From contig WRAY01000003.1 in the NCBI GenBank assembly GCA_009779975.1, positions 1 through 64,000 on the forward strand: a stretch of 64,000 nucleotides of DNA. The letters run 5' to 3'. The translations under genes and the position numbers were made by a program. The notes under the pieces were generated by a model. The model was not told where the DNA came from, ran no database searches, and saw only the letters and a program-made list of their open reading frames with translations. This DNA is from Bacillota bacterium (lineage in GTDB: Bacteria; Bacillota; Clostridia; Christensenellales; Pumilibacteraceae). Below, in pieces: positions 32,410-43,573 of this stretch (within the stretch, counting starts at the first letter, position 1; the number at the start of each line of letters is the position of its first letter).

Positions 32410-35400
32410 ATGTTCAAAAGAACCAAAACAGAAGATGGCGTTATTGAGTTTCAAAGTGTCAAACAATCCCGCTTTAAAATGTTAATATTAGTTTCACTTG
32501 TCGGAGTTTTTGTTGCGACCAGTATTCTTTTTGCAATTTTGTTTGCAACAGCGGGAGGGATGCAAGTTGGTGTCAATCGAATATCTTTCAGTCACTCTAT
32601 GCTTCAATATGACGGACGATATACTGCATCAATCGGTGCAAGATACACTATGGACATAACGCTTGAAATTGTCGGCGAAGAAATATCGCCGAGCCTTGAG
32701 TTTGATGTTCATGGACCTCAAGGATTTGAAAATATTATTATTTTCGGGGAAGAGCCGTTATACAGAAGAAACAGAGAGCAATTCGCCCTATCATTCACGG
32801 TCTCATCTGATTCAAGATTGCATGATGAGCGGATAGATATTGTTTTCACAAGTGCGGGGAGACAAGAAACCTTTTCTTTTTATGCAGTTTTCCGCCATGC
32901 TGTAACTGCGAGTTTGGCAACACATATTCAAGGTGTCGGAAACCAATCTAATTTCCTTATTTCTAACAATCAAGTGAATTTGCCGCTGTCGGCTGATGTT
33001 TCAAGACGGACTTTTGCTCTTGATGTTACTCAATTGGCAATCGGCGGAGCAAGCGTTTCAAGCGGTGAGAGGCTTGACGGACACGACCTCTACATAGAAG
33101 ATTTTAGAATTGAAGTGTCAGGCGGCAACATAGTTAATGCAACGGCAGTAAGGGGAGAGAGGGTTTATTTGGCATTAGTCGGAGTTGGAAATGCAACTAT
33201 TGAAATAATAGTTAACGCTTTTAACACTTCTGAAAATATAATATTGACACTTAATCTAACAGTTGAGGCGAACAATAATATGCTGGAAGACTTGTGGTTC
33301 ACAAGTCCATATTTTGCATTATTCCTCCGTGACTCTGCGGCCAGTGCAATATACTTTGGCAGAACAATGTCATCAAATCCATCGGATTGGAATGTTGGAT
33401 TTTTCCCTCAAATATCAAATCCGCAATGGGAGTTGGTCGAGGTTATTAGTATGACCAATTTTAATACTCCGCTTAATCCAAGAGTGACAATAGACAATGT
33501 TCAAAGAACGGTTATGTCAAGACAAGTCGGAGTGACATTCTTGCAACTTCGTGACACAAGCCCTAATGGATTTGGAGTTGTCAGCCAGCCTGTTGAGTTT
33601 AGAATAATGTATGACACTAACAGTGTGAGTGTCAGCACTCGAGGAATTAGTGAATTTGCACAAGGACAGTCGGAGACACTTAATGTTGAATTGGGAATAA
33701 CACTTGTTGCTGACATGGGTTTTGGTGAAAGTCTGCCTCATCAAGTGATAAGACAAAGCATTATTTTTAGATATCTTGACGAGAGAAATGAGCCTTACTT
33801 TAATGATGACACTCAGACATTTTCATTCTCGCCCGCCAGCAATCATCATACTATTGTTTTTAGAAACATGGTGCATTACCGTGAAGTTGAAATTGACGGC
33901 AACTATGTTAACTTTTTCAAAATAACCGCAATTGAAAACTTCAGGACAAGAAGCGAGAGTGTAGTCCGTCATTTTGGTTATGGCTCTATTGTTATGTATG
34001 TCGGAAGTGATGCTCTCGGAATGGACATTCAATTTTATTCTGCAAGACAGCGTTCAATTATAAACGAAGATGCATTTCCGGGCGGAGAACAAAATCCGAC
34101 TCCGTCGGGAGGCGGAAGTTATTATGTTGCTGCCAACACGGGAAATCCGCTGACTATCGGAGTAAGAAGTGCGGTTGCACGAATAGGCTTTGTTCCAAGT
34201 TTTCAAGACGGTAATATTCAATTCTTTCATTCACCGTCATTAAACAGCCAAGTGCTTATCTTGCCGGCAGTGAGTGAAGGTGTTGTTTCCGGTTCAGGGA
34301 TTGAAATCAGAGATTTACTAAGGTTTTTGGACATTGTCGGCGGAGAAATATCCCAATACATGAATGACCGCCTTATTCCTCAAAATGTTCAAGTTAGAAT
34401 TCAACAGCAGGGAAGCGGATTTCATCTGCCGATATATGACCTTGTTGATTTTGTTATTCCGAATAATGTCTGCGGAACAAGACTTCTTGTTGAGTTGCAA
34501 GTTGTCGGTTCTTCATTAAATGAAACGGTCTCGTTTTTGATTGTTTTCGCAGATATGGTGAATATTGCAGAATTAACACACGAGATTTCAGTTGCCAGAG
34601 GCGGAGATTTTGACCGTTCTCATGTTGGAAATTCGCAGCATTTTGTTTCGTTTGGAAATGTTCAAATACCAAATTTTGACGGACAAATATTCACTAATAT
34701 TATTGCCGGAACAAGAATGTTATTTTCTTGGCAGATAGAGCCGGGTCAAGTCGGTTTCTTTTTAAATGAAAATGATAATGACGCAAACGCTGTCTTCAGG
34801 CTTGATGTTCAAAATTCTCAACTTTTTATGCTTAGAGACCTTATGGAAATTTATGTGGACCATGGCATAAATCTTTTGAATTTTGATATTGTCTTTTCGA
34901 TTTTTCCGATTATTCCGACAGCAGGAACAAGCAATAACTGGACGTTTGATAACTCATGGGCAAGAAATTATCTTTTTGAAAACCTAGGTCTTACTCCCGC
35001 TCAAATCAGCACTCACCACCTAATCAGAAGAACAGTTTCGACAAGAAGATTGTTTGACAGTATCGGGTTGTTTAATGCCGCTTTCACAACACCGGTTGCT
35101 TTTGACGGAGTTGCTCATCAAAGATTAACAATTTCAGACAACAGTGATTATAACAACATTGCATTCCATCCGTCAGGGGTCTTTCGTTTCTCTGATTATG
35201 GACAATTTGTCAGAAATCATGTTCTGGGACATCAAACATTTGAAGCAAATTTAAACCGTGAAAGTATTGCCGTAAATCCAAGAGATGTGATATATGAGCC
35301 GACAAACAATCCGTATGTCGCTTTTAACCACACTATCTCTCCCTTGGACATAAGAAGTTTCAATATCTCAAGACAACCTTCGGCAGAAAGGTATTTTGGC

Positions 35401-38400
35401 TACACTACAGAAACTTTTCACTTTAGACACGGAGAATTTGAAGTTCCTTTTATTGTCAGAGTGTATAGCCGTGTTTTGGAAATAAACAGCATTGAATTGT
35501 TCTTTACCGGTCAAACTGAAACAAGCAGCATTATTGTTGAAGGAAATCGTTTCAGTCCGGATTTTCTAATTCCTTTTGTTTTAGGCGGAGATAATACTAG
35601 TTTTTCTATTTTAGCAAGAGTGACTTATGTTTATAGTTCAAGCACTAATTTCTTAAGACGGGAAAGGTTATCTCTTTCAGGTGTTTCTGACAACATCTAT
35701 CTTTATGTTGTTGGCTTTAGAGGAGAGTTTATTCCGTCTGACAGCGGAACAGGCGGAGTTGGTTCAAGTGAAGTTTTTAGACTAATTATAACAAACAATC
35801 ATTCACAACATGCTCAATTTGAAAATGTCAATGTTGTCTCTGCCGGAAATCCAAGCATAAGAAATCAGCACAATTTCCAAATTGATGTTGCAAGAAAAGC
35901 CGAAGCTTTTAATTTCACAGAACTAGGCGGAGCCGGCACTGTGTCAACTATCACTGTTGACATGACATCTTATGGTCACAATGAAAACATTTTGACATCC
36001 GGTTCTTTGCAGCAAGGCACTCAAATGCGTTTTATCAATGTTGGTCAAAATACTGACATGAGTTCAAGAGGCAGCATAGACAGACTAAGGTTCGAGGTTT
36101 TCCTTGGCGGAAACAGAACAACCGGCACTGACTTCTTCGGACTAAATGATATTAACAGACCTTTTGGCATAGATTTCGATTCTCAAGGCAACTTGATTGT
36201 TCGCTCAACCGGACAAGCGGGAGAGTGGACTATTCATGTTTATATGTTTGAGAGTCAATTTGCTCGTCGTGAAAGTATCGGTCAAATGACATTAGGTCAT
36301 GTTGATTTTGTTGAAGAACTGGCATTCCGCAGAACGGAAATCAATATTGTCATCAGAGCAGACTTGGCAAATGTCCGCATTGTTTCAAGAAGCGGAAATG
36401 TCTATGGACCTTCAAACAATCACTTAACTTGGATTAATCTTCACACAACCGGAGCAGTGGGTCGTGATAACGATACGCATTTTGAAATCGGCGTTATTAA
36501 AAACCTAAACCTTGCAATGCCGACTTTGGGTGTGTTTAATAACTTTAGAGTGGAAGTATCTCGAAACAGGGATGGGATAATCACTGCAATTCCGGGGGCG
36601 AGAATTTATCCAAGCGCAGAAAACCCCCGCAGTATTTTAGTTGAAAACGACATGACTATCCCGGTTACTTTAGAAGACGAAAACCATCATGGATATTTAG
36701 TTGTTTTGTGGGAACATGCAACAGGCGTCACTAGAAGAACTATTCCTATTCAATTGCATCAGCGAGCAGTAGATAGTTTTGGTTTCATTGCGTCGGCATT
36801 AGACCAATTTCAGGAGAACATTCCAAATCAACCAGGAGCATACAATTTAATAAGAGATGTTGTGACCGGAAATATACCGTTTGGATTTAACATAAACAAT
36901 AGTATTTTTGAACCGGATGTTATTACTAATATAACTTATTCAACTCCGGGTTTGGCAACAGTTACAACAATAGCGACGCCGAGTAATTTGATAAATATAT
37001 CTATCATTGGAACGACTGAGTATGGAATACCTTTAGATATTTTTATTCGCGGCAGAGTTCCAACGAATATTGCGGGAGAATTTGCAGACAGAAATCATGG
37101 TGCAGCAGGTGCGCATGTGACAATAAATCTTAACATTTGTCCAACTGATGACCCATTAAATGCGACTCCATTCACTTTCAGTGTTAATCCTGATGATCCA
37201 ATAGACTTCATCATGACTATTACGATTGTTCCAATCAACATGGCTGGAATTGCTTCCGGAACAGAGAGAACCTTGCAGTTAAGCGTTAGTTCAAACGACA
37301 GAGTTAACAACATACTCTCTCTTGCAGCAATACCGGGACAGATAAATTCTCTGGTGGGTGAAGAACACATACAACTACCTCTTGAGTTGACTTTGGTCAG
37401 AGGTTTTGCTCTAAACCTTAGCCGCTTCATTCGTTTCACAACTCCTGCAAGGACAGAACCGTTTGTCATAACCGGACTATTTGATTTGCCGAACATTGAA
37501 ACAAATAATCGTGTCACAAGAATTGAATACACAAATACCTTGACTATGGACATAGCAGACGCATCGGTTAGAACAAGAATTACAATTCGTGTTGGAACTG
37601 TTGTTCGTTATATTGACATTTTGATAGTTGAGCCGACTGTCATTCCGACTTTTGGCTCGTCTCCTGTTGCAGGAAATCCATTCATAAGAACAACTGCAAC
37701 AGATACTCAATATGCTCTAAACACTCCGTATATCAATTTCAATGTTACTCCGCATAATAATATTTATGTTCGTTTTGTTGTTGGCAATATCGGAGTGCCT
37801 AACAGTTTTGACACATTTAGTTTAACTGACAACACTCCTAGGTTGGAAATAACTCCTGATGACGGCGGGGCTGAAAATTTTATTATTGCAACTCCTGTCA
37901 TTAATCACTTAGACCTGCCTGGGGAATTTGTTTTCAGGTTGACTTTTATTCCGCAAAGCGGATTAAATCCTTTTATTTATAACAACAGTAACAGATTTTT
38001 CCACATGTCGCTGAGTGTCGTTATCAGCGGACAAAGAATAGTTGTTGGAGAGCCTTCAATGCTAAGGCTGGTTGTTGAGCCTTCAATTGGTGATATTCAT
38101 CATGGAACTACTGCTCATCACTATCATGGTCATCTTGGAACTCCGCCGAACAATCCGAACGGCACTCCGGTGACCGATCAACCAACTAGACCGACAATCA
38201 GTGTTCAAGGAACAAGTTATTTCAGAATTTCTCTTAATTCTTTAACTAATTCTACTCTTATCGGAATTTTGGGCAACGATGCTTTGAGAGGGCAAGTTGA
38301 AGTTGAGTTCACAGCAAATCTCCCGCAAGGACTAAATACTAACATAATAGTCAACAGAATTCACACCCACGCCCACTATCTCTACAGCATATTCAGAGTA

Positions 38401-41400
38401 ACATGGCCATCCGATGTTGGTGCGTCTAATGTTAATCTTATATTCTCTTTAAGAGTTTCTATCTTTGGTGTGAATTTTGGAACAAGAGAGGTTCTTTCGG
38501 TTTATCTTCACAACACCGCCAACATGCCGACATATTTTGACTTAATAAACATCTCACAAGATTTTGGCGGAGGTGATACTATTGAAATGAATAGACCTTT
38601 GCTCTCTTTGACTGATGGTCGTGATGAACTTATTGGCGATGCTCCAAGACAAAATGTTCTTGCTATCATTGATTTTTCAGAAACAGGTTTTGTTTTCACA
38701 AACGCTCATTTAAGAAGCCTTAATTTCTTCATTTCACACCCGATACTAAGTTTTGACCTTACATGGGGAAGATGTGCGGTTTGTCCTTTATGTCTATCTC
38801 TTGAACCTAATACAACATGTGATGAATATCTTTCGTCGATAGCCAGAATTAGCAGCAATCGAATTTACGCAATACTAACAATTGACTATTCTTTGTTTAC
38901 TCCGATTAACACTTCTTTCTCAGTTTCTTTCTGGGCACAAATAATTCATAACAACATGCTCTATGCTTCAATGCCTGCAACTGTGAGATTGTTAGTTGAC
39001 CCGCCGAATATTCAAGTATATTCAGATGAAACAGGACTAACCGGCAATCCGACTTTTAACTTAACTCCGCCTTTATATAATGGAAACATAAATGACTATA
39101 TCGAAGTTCCGTTCTCTATTGTGTCGGGAATTGGTAATGTCGGAGTTTCTATTAACAGGATTGGTTCTTATAATTTAACGGACAATGATGAGATTTATTT
39201 TAGAAGAGGTGATAATCCAATTTTTAGAATTGATGTTTTGCCCTCTTTGGAAAACTTCAACATAATAGTTTTTATTCCGAGAGGAGCGAATTTTGGCGGA
39301 GAATTTGTTTTGACATTCGTTGGAACATTTGATAGCGGAATATTCAAAGGACATTCTTTCTCTATTGACATCACCATTATCATTGAAGAAGTTTCTCCGC
39401 CGTCAATCGTTGCAGCGAACGCTAATCATGAATTCCGCATGGGGAATACTTCTCACACTATTTTATCATCAATAATAACTCAAGCGACGACAAATTTTGT
39501 CAGCACAGATTTTGTCGATGTTAATTTCGGGGCATATGGTGCAGAAGGTTTTGAAATGGTTGTCAATCCAACTCGCAGCGGCATAACCAGTGTCGGTGGT
39601 GTTATCACTCAAGGAATGCTAAACTTCAATAACGGCGGAAACATAGTTTTCAGACCCTTAAGACCCGGTGTTTTCACAATAACTTTATCGTTTGACATAA
39701 CTCAAGGCTTTTGGCAGCATATCACGCCGGAGGTGACTTTAGTAATAACAGTTCTTGCTCCTCAAATTACTGCAAGAGAAACGGTGTATTCAAGATATAT
39801 GAGCGCAGAGCAAATTGTGCTTAGTGCAACAAATGTCGGGCTTAGACTGGATGAAAATAATGCTCGTGGTTTTGTTATGGTGAACTTTGAAGGTGGCGGC
39901 AACGGATTGACAACGCAAGCATCTGTTGTTTCAATACTCGAAACCGGAGGAGGCGACACTAGAGGAATGCTTTTAACGGACTATATAGCAAATAATTTTG
40001 CAGGCACTATATCTTTTGTTCCGTTAAGAGTTGGTTTCTATGAAATATTGCTAAGAGTTGCGGTTTCTATTAATATGGCGATATATGGCGATATGGATTT
40101 GTTTGAAACCATTCTTAGAATAAGAATAAGTGTTCAACCGCCGTCAATTACTGCTGTCAAAAATTATGTTTATGCGATACCAATGAGCGCAACACCTGTG
40201 ATAATTTCACCTGTTGGAATAACCGCCTTGCCATCTTTTGCTAATCCATTTGTTAACATTAACTTTGGAGCAATTGGAGCAGGGACAGGGTTGACGACGA
40301 CGGCCGGCATAGAACAAATCATTCAAGTCGGAGGGAACAATGACTACATTAACGAAATGCTTGTTGCCAGAGATGCGAACATAATGTTCATTCCTTTGAC
40401 ACCGGGACTTTTTGAAATATCTCTAAGAATTGCCGTGACAAGAAATATCGGCTTTCCATACGGCACTGTAGAACTGTTATCAACTGTGTTAACAATCAGA
40501 ATAAGTGTTCAACCGCCGTCAATAACCACTGTCAAAAATTATGTTTATGATATACCAATGAGCGCAACACCTGTGATAATTTCACCTGTTGGAATAATCG
40601 CCTTGCCATCTTTTGCTAATCCATTTATTAACATTAACTTTGGAGCAATTGGAGCAGGAGTCGGACTGACAACAAGTGCTAGCATAGAGCAGATCACTCA
40701 AATCAGAGGAAGCGGTGCTAACACTGCTGAGATGCTTATCTCCAGAGATGCGAACATAATGTTCATTCCTTTGACACCGGGACTTTTTGAAATATCAATT
40801 AGAATTACAGTGACAAGAAACCTAGGTTCTCCTCATGGCACTGCTGTGTTAGCGTCATCTGTATTGACAATGAGAATAGAAGTTCATCCTCCTCAAAATA
40901 TCAGTGCAAGAGAGGAAGCATTCGTTGTTGAAAATATGGGGCTTGTTCCAATAACACTATCTCCTAGTGAAAGGGATTCAACCTTGCCTTTTAACAATGA
41001 TTTTATTTCCTTCAACTTGGGAAGCGGTGCCGGAGCAGGTCTTGTGACAAGAGTTAATAGTTCTATCTCTGAGACGGGAGGCGGTAATAGCAACAATATG
41101 ATTAACACTATTGGCGGCTATATATCGTTCACTCCAAACAGAGCAGGTGTCTTTGAAATATCATTAACAGTTGTTGTGTCATATAACTTAGTAATAGCAA
41201 TTTCAGTTCCTTTAACAATAACAATAATCGTTCTTCCGAGAATTGAAATAGAGTTTGTTGAAAGAAACAGTTTAACACTAGGACAAGAACTTACCATAGC
41301 AGTTAGCGTTATAGGCTCTATGAATGCTTCTGACGGTGCGGTGAATATTGAAAATAGTGATATTGCAATTGCAAATATTAATTCAAATTTCGGAACTGTA

Positions 41401-43359
41401 TCTTCAATTAGTGCTATTTCTCCGCAAGTTGTATTTAGTGCTGCACTCAGTCTTACGACAACTCGAAATTCTCCTGCCGAAATAACTGCTAGTATAGTTT
41501 TGGGCGGAAGGTTTGGCGGGTTGGATGTTGATAATTCAAGACTCTTGGATATAAATAATCTTGAACTGACAGGAACTCCAAGGAATGCAGCCAACCCAAA
41601 TAACAGCGCACCGAATGCATCAAGAGACGGGCAAGTGCTTAGCGTTCAGTCAGGAACATCTTTTGCACTAAATTCAACCAACTTCTTGTTGAGCGGACTG
41701 TCTGCTCCTGAGACTATAACATTTGTTGATGCTGTTATTTATGACAGTTTAACTCAAATTGACAGCAATGTTCGTCTTGTTATCACAAGAACTAACTCAC
41801 TCATAACCATAACAGCAGATTTAGGTTTGTTTGCTGACAGACCTGTGATTGAAGCAACATTGGTTGTCCTTATTCGAAACGGCACGCACTACTTTAGAAA
41901 TATTTTCCAAATCGTAATGACAGGAAAACCGGTTCCGACACCAACTGTTAATGCCAGTTTTGCTTTTATCCATGGTGCAAATCCTGCAATTACAAACGGA
42001 TTTAGGCTTCATGTCGGAGAAAGATTGGATTTCACTTTTGCGAATTTAGGCGGATATCAAATTGAAAACATTGCCCTAAATACAACAAACCCAAATAGCA
42101 TTGGAATTTCTAATGTTTTTAGCGGCAGTGCAATAACAGGATTTTCAATAACTGCCTTAAGCGTTCCGCCAAGTAATATTAATTTCATTTCACTTTATGT
42201 CACAATTCACGGAAGACAATGGCAAGTTTCAATGCCGCTTCAAAACATTCAAATTTTCCCAAGCCAAGCAGGGGAAAACACTGAGGTTACTGTTTCTCAA
42301 AACAGAAATATGACAAGAGCAAATGTTGGTGCAAGCAGTCGAACTGTTGATATTGTTTTGACTCCTAGCGGGGCTTCAAACTTCTCTCACGCAGTCTTGA
42401 ACATGAGTTTCACTAATTCTAACAGAATAGAAAGTATTTCGGTGAACGGAGTTGCAGCAACTGCAGGCACTAGCGTTAATGTCACAATTCTGGCAGGAGA
42501 TTTCGCTGCAATTACAATCAGAATAGTAACAAACAATCAAAGTGCGGCAAACTGCTATCACATAAATGCTAACATTGTTTTGCGTTACAGGTTTGTTGTT
42601 GATGGTGCAACTGCCGCAACTCGAAGACTTGAAACAACACATTCAATTCATCGAGCAGGAACAAACTTTAATAGTCAAATATCTATTGCATCAATCGGAC
42701 TTTCGGCACAAAGGGGAACTGGAGGGCAGCAAAATATTGTCACAGTCACTCCAACTGCTCGTGATATCAACGGAGATGAGATACCAAACAGAATAACAGG
42801 TATAGTTCTTTCAAACTACTCGATTGTTAACTATCATGGAGTTGTCAGAACTCCCGGAGCAACCGCACCAAGACTTAGCGGAATTAACTTCCTGTTCAAC
42901 ATAACCGATGCCGCAAGAACCAGCGGAGTGTATATGGCTATTGTCACTCTTACAGTAGAAGGAATTCAAGGTCTTGTGGTTTTTGAAGGGAACAACTGGG
43001 ATGTTCAGCAAGCCACCACTGTTAGTTTGAGTTCATCTCATAATGCAGAGACAAGCGTAATAACAATCACGCCGACTGTTCGCGACCAAGTTGGAGCAAT
43101 TATGGCAATCCCTGCGGCTAATCCGCATCCGGTAGAATGGACACTGCTTTCTTCAACGAATATAGTAACAGCGACAGGATTTCCAGCAGGAAATAGACCG
43201 AGACGAGGAACAGGAGCGGGAGTTAACAACTGGCTTATAAACGCTAACGATACGACTTTCACAGCGGTTGTGACAGTAACTGTGACCATCAACGGAGTGA
43301 GCGTGACAAACTTCATAATCATTAATTCTGAAACAGGCTCTTCATGGACGAGTCCATAA
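32410..43359 (+). CDS. Giant membrane-anchored surface protein (3649 aa) with Ig-like repeats
   Basis: A very large surface protein. A Lys/Arg-rich cytoplasmic N terminus (1-23) precedes one hydrophobic helix (about 24-48, LILVSLVGVFVATSILFAIL). This is an uncleaved-type signal anchor that would hold the rest outside (type II topology). The remaining 3600 residues are beta-rich, low in Cys and Lys, and rich in Asn, Ile, Val and Phe. Five tandem modules of about 125 residues lie at about 2325-2945 (PPSITAVKNYVYxIPMSATPVIISPVG...ANIMFIPLTPGLFEISLRI), two of them nearly identical. A small His cluster (IHHGTTAHHYHGH, about 1895) and a Cys cluster (CAVCPLCLSLEPNTTC, about 2125) occur once each. 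There is no sortase motif or C-terminal membrane helix. It may be an adhesin, predator or prey contact protein, or structural filament; the actual role is unknown. Confidence 0.85.
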   Translation: MFKRTKTEDGVIEFQSVKQSRFKMLILVSLVGVFVATSILFAILFATAGGMQVGVNRISFSHSMLQYDGRYTASIGARYTMDITLEIVGEEISPSLEFDVHGPQGFENIIIFGEEPLYRRNREQFALSFTVSSDSRLHDERIDIVFTSAGRQETFSFYAVFRHAVTASLATHIQGVGNQSNFLISNNQVNLPLSADVSRRTFALDVTQLAIGGASVSSGERLDGHDLYIEDFRIEVSGGNIVNATAVRGERVYLALVGVGNATIEIIVNAFNTSENIILTLNLTVEANNNMLEDLWFTSPYFALFLRDSAASAIYFGRTMSSNPSDWNVGFFPQISNPQWELVEVISMTNFNTPLNPRVTIDNVQRTVMSRQVGVTFLQLRDTSPNGFGVVSQPVEFRIMYDTNSVSVSTRGISEFAQGQSETLNVELGITLVADMGFGESLPHQVIRQSIIFRYLDERNEPYFNDDTQTFSFSPASNHHTIVFRNMVHYREVEIDGNYVNFFKITAIENFRTRSESVVRHFGYGSIVMYVGSDALGMDIQFYSARQRSIINEDAFPGGEQNPTPSGGGSYYVAANTGNPLTIGVRSAVARIGFVPSFQDGNIQFFHSPSLNSQVLILPAVSEGVVSGSGIEIRDLLRFLDIVGGEISQYMNDRLIPQNVQVRIQQQGSGFHLPIYDLVDFVIPNNVCGTRLLVELQVVGSSLNETVSFLIVFADMVNIAELTHEISVARGGDFDRSHVGNSQHFVSFGNVQIPNFDGQIFTNIIAGTRMLFSWQIEPGQVGFFLNENDNDANAVFRLDVQNSQLFMLRDLMEIYVDHGINLLNFDIVFSIFPIIPTAGTSNNWTFDNSWARNYLFENLGLTPAQISTHHLIRRTVSTRRLFDSIGLFNAAFTTPVAFDGVAHQRLTISDNSDYNNIAFHPSGVFRFSDYGQFVRNHVLGHQTFEANLNRESIAVNPRDVIYEPTNNPYVAFNHTISPLDIRSFNISRQPSAERYFGYTTETFHFRHGEFEVPFIVRVYSRVLEINSIELFFTGQTETSSIIVEGNRFSPDFLIPFVLGGDNTSFSILARVTYVYSSSTNFLRRERLSLSGVSDNIYLYVVGFRGEFIPSDSGTGGVGSSEVFRLIITNNHSQHAQFENVNVVSAGNPSIRNQHNFQIDVARKAEAFNFTELGGAGTVSTITVDMTSYGHNENILTSGSLQQGTQMRFINVGQNTDMSSRGSIDRLRFEVFLGGNRTTGTDFFGLNDINRPFGIDFDSQGNLIVRSTGQAGEWTIHVYMFESQFARRESIGQMTLGHVDFVEELAFRRTEINIVIRADLANVRIVSRSGNVYGPSNNHLTWINLHTTGAVGRDNDTHFEIGVIKNLNLAMPTLGVFNNFRVEVSRNRDGIITAIPGARIYPSAENPRSILVENDMTIPVTLEDENHHGYLVVLWEHATGVTRRTIPIQLHQRAVDSFGFIASALDQFQENIPNQPGAYNLIRDVVTGNIPFGFNINNSIFEPDVITNITYSTPGLATVTTIATPSNLINISIIGTTEYGIPLDIFIRGRVPTNIAGEFADRNHGAAGAHVTINLNICPTDDPLNATPFTFSVNPDDPIDFIMTITIVPINMAGIASGTERTLQLSVSSNDRVNNILSLAAIPGQINSLVGEEHIQLPLELTLVRGFALNLSRFIRFTTPARTEPFVITGLFDLPNIETNNRVTRIEYTNTLTMDIADASVRTRITIRVGTVVRYIDILIVEPTVIPTFGSSPVAGNPFIRTTATDTQYALNTPYINFNVTPHNNIYVRFVVGNIGVPNSFDTFSLTDNTPRLEITPDDGGAENFIIATPVINHLDLPGEFVFRLTFIPQSGLNPFIYNNSNRFFHMSLSVVISGQRIVVGEPSMLRLVVEPSIGDIHHGTTAHHYHGHLGTPPNNPNGTPVTDQPTRPTISVQGTSYFRISLNSLTNSTLIGILGNDALRGQVEVEFTANLPQGLNTNIIVNRIHTHAHYLYSIFRVTWPSDVGASNVNLIFSLRVSIFGVNFGTREVLSVYLHNTANMPTYFDLINISQDFGGGDTIEMNRPLLSLTDGRDELIGDAPRQNVLAIIDFSETGFVFTNAHLRSLNFFISHPILSFDLTWGRCAVCPLCLSLEPNTTCDEYLSSIARISSNRIYAILTIDYSLFTPINTSFSVSFWAQIIHNNMLYASMPATVRLLVDPPNIQVYSDETGLTGNPTFNLTPPLYNGNINDYIEVPFSIVSGIGNVGVSINRIGSYNLTDNDEIYFRRGDNPIFRIDVLPSLENFNIIVFIPRGANFGGEFVLTFVGTFDSGIFKGHSFSIDITIIIEEVSPPSIVAANANHEFRMGNTSHTILSSIITQATTNFVSTDFVDVNFGAYGAEGFEMVVNPTRSGITSVGGVITQGMLNFNNGGNIVFRPLRPGVFTITLSFDITQGFWQHITPEVTLVITVLAPQITARETVYSRYMSAEQIVLSATNVGLRLDENNARGFVMVNFEGGGNGLTTQASVVSILETGGGDTRGMLLTDYIANNFAGTISFVPLRVGFYEILLRVAVSINMAIYGDMDLFETILRIRISVQPPSITAVKNYVYAIPMSATPVIISPVGITALPSFANPFVNINFGAIGAGTGLTTTAGIEQIIQVGGNNDYINEMLVARDANIMFIPLTPGLFEISLRIAVTRNIGFPYGTVELLSTVLTIRISVQPPSITTVKNYVYDIPMSATPVIISPVGIIALPSFANPFININFGAIGAGVGLTTSASIEQITQIRGSGANTAEMLISRDANIMFIPLTPGLFEISIRITVTRNLGSPHGTAVLASSVLTMRIEVHPPQNISAREEAFVVENMGLVPITLSPSERDSTLPFNNDFISFNLGSGAGAGLVTRVNSSISETGGGNSNNMINTIGGYISFTPNRAGVFEISLTVVVSYNLVIAISVPLTITIIVLPRIEIEFVERNSLTLGQELTIAVSVIGSMNASDGAVNIENSDIAIANINSNFGTVSSISAISPQVVFSAALSLTTTRNSPAEITASIVLGGRFGGLDVDNSRLLDINNLELTGTPRNAANPNNSAPNASRDGQVLSVQSGTSFALNSTNFLLSGLSAPETITFVDAVIYDSLTQIDSNVRLVITRTNSLITITADLGLFADRPVIEATLVVLIRNGTHYFRNIFQIVMTGKPVPTPTVNASFAFIHGANPAITNGFRLHVGERLDFTFANLGGYQIENIALNTTNPNSIGISNVFSGSAITGFSITALSVPPSNINFISLYVTIHGRQWQVSMPLQNIQIFPSQAGENTEVTVSQNRNMTRANVGASSRTVDIVLTPSGASNFSHAVLNMSFTNSNRIESISVNGVAATAGTSVNVTILAGDFAAITIRIVTNNQSAANCYHINANIVLRYRFVVDGATAATRRLETTHSIHRAGTNFNSQISIASIGLSAQRGTGGQQNIVTVTPTARDINGDEIPNRITGIVLSNYSIVNYHGVVRTPGATAPRLSGINFLFNITDAARTSGVYMAIVTLTVEGIQGLVVFEGNNWDVQQATTVSLSSSHNAETSVITITPTVRDQVGAIMAIPAANPHPVEWTLLSSTNIVTATGFPAGNRPRRGTGAGVNNWLINANDTTFTAVVTVTVTINGVSVTNFIIINSETGSSWTSP
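40138..40887 (+). repeat. Tandem near-identical 375-bp repeat within the giant gene
   Basis: Two adjacent copies (40138-40512 and 40513-40887) with an exact 375-bp (125-codon) period and long identical stretches, flanked by three more divergent copies in a five-module array. High DNA identity points to recent duplication or gene conversion. Confidence 0.85.
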
Positions 43360-43417
43360 TCAACAAAACAAAATCAACAACGAGACATATCTGAACAGCC
43401 TCCTAGACAGTAGACAT

Positions 43418-43460
43418 AAAAAGACTCCTATGATAGAATAACTATACATAGGAGTTTTTC
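43418..43460 (+). terminator. Rho-independent terminator of the giant gene
   Basis: AAAAAGACTCCTATG pairs with CATAGGAGTTTTTC around a 14-nt loop, ending in T-rich sequence, about 60 nt after the stop. The A run on the other side may also let it serve the converging rtcB gene. Confidence 0.88.
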
Positions 43461-43573
43461 TTTGTCCGATAATCGGGGGCTCACACTAATCAAACTATCT
43501 CGTTTTTGTTTGTTTGTTTTTTTTTTGTTTTATAGTAAGATAGATGATGGAGGGAGGTGTTCTGAAAAATCCG

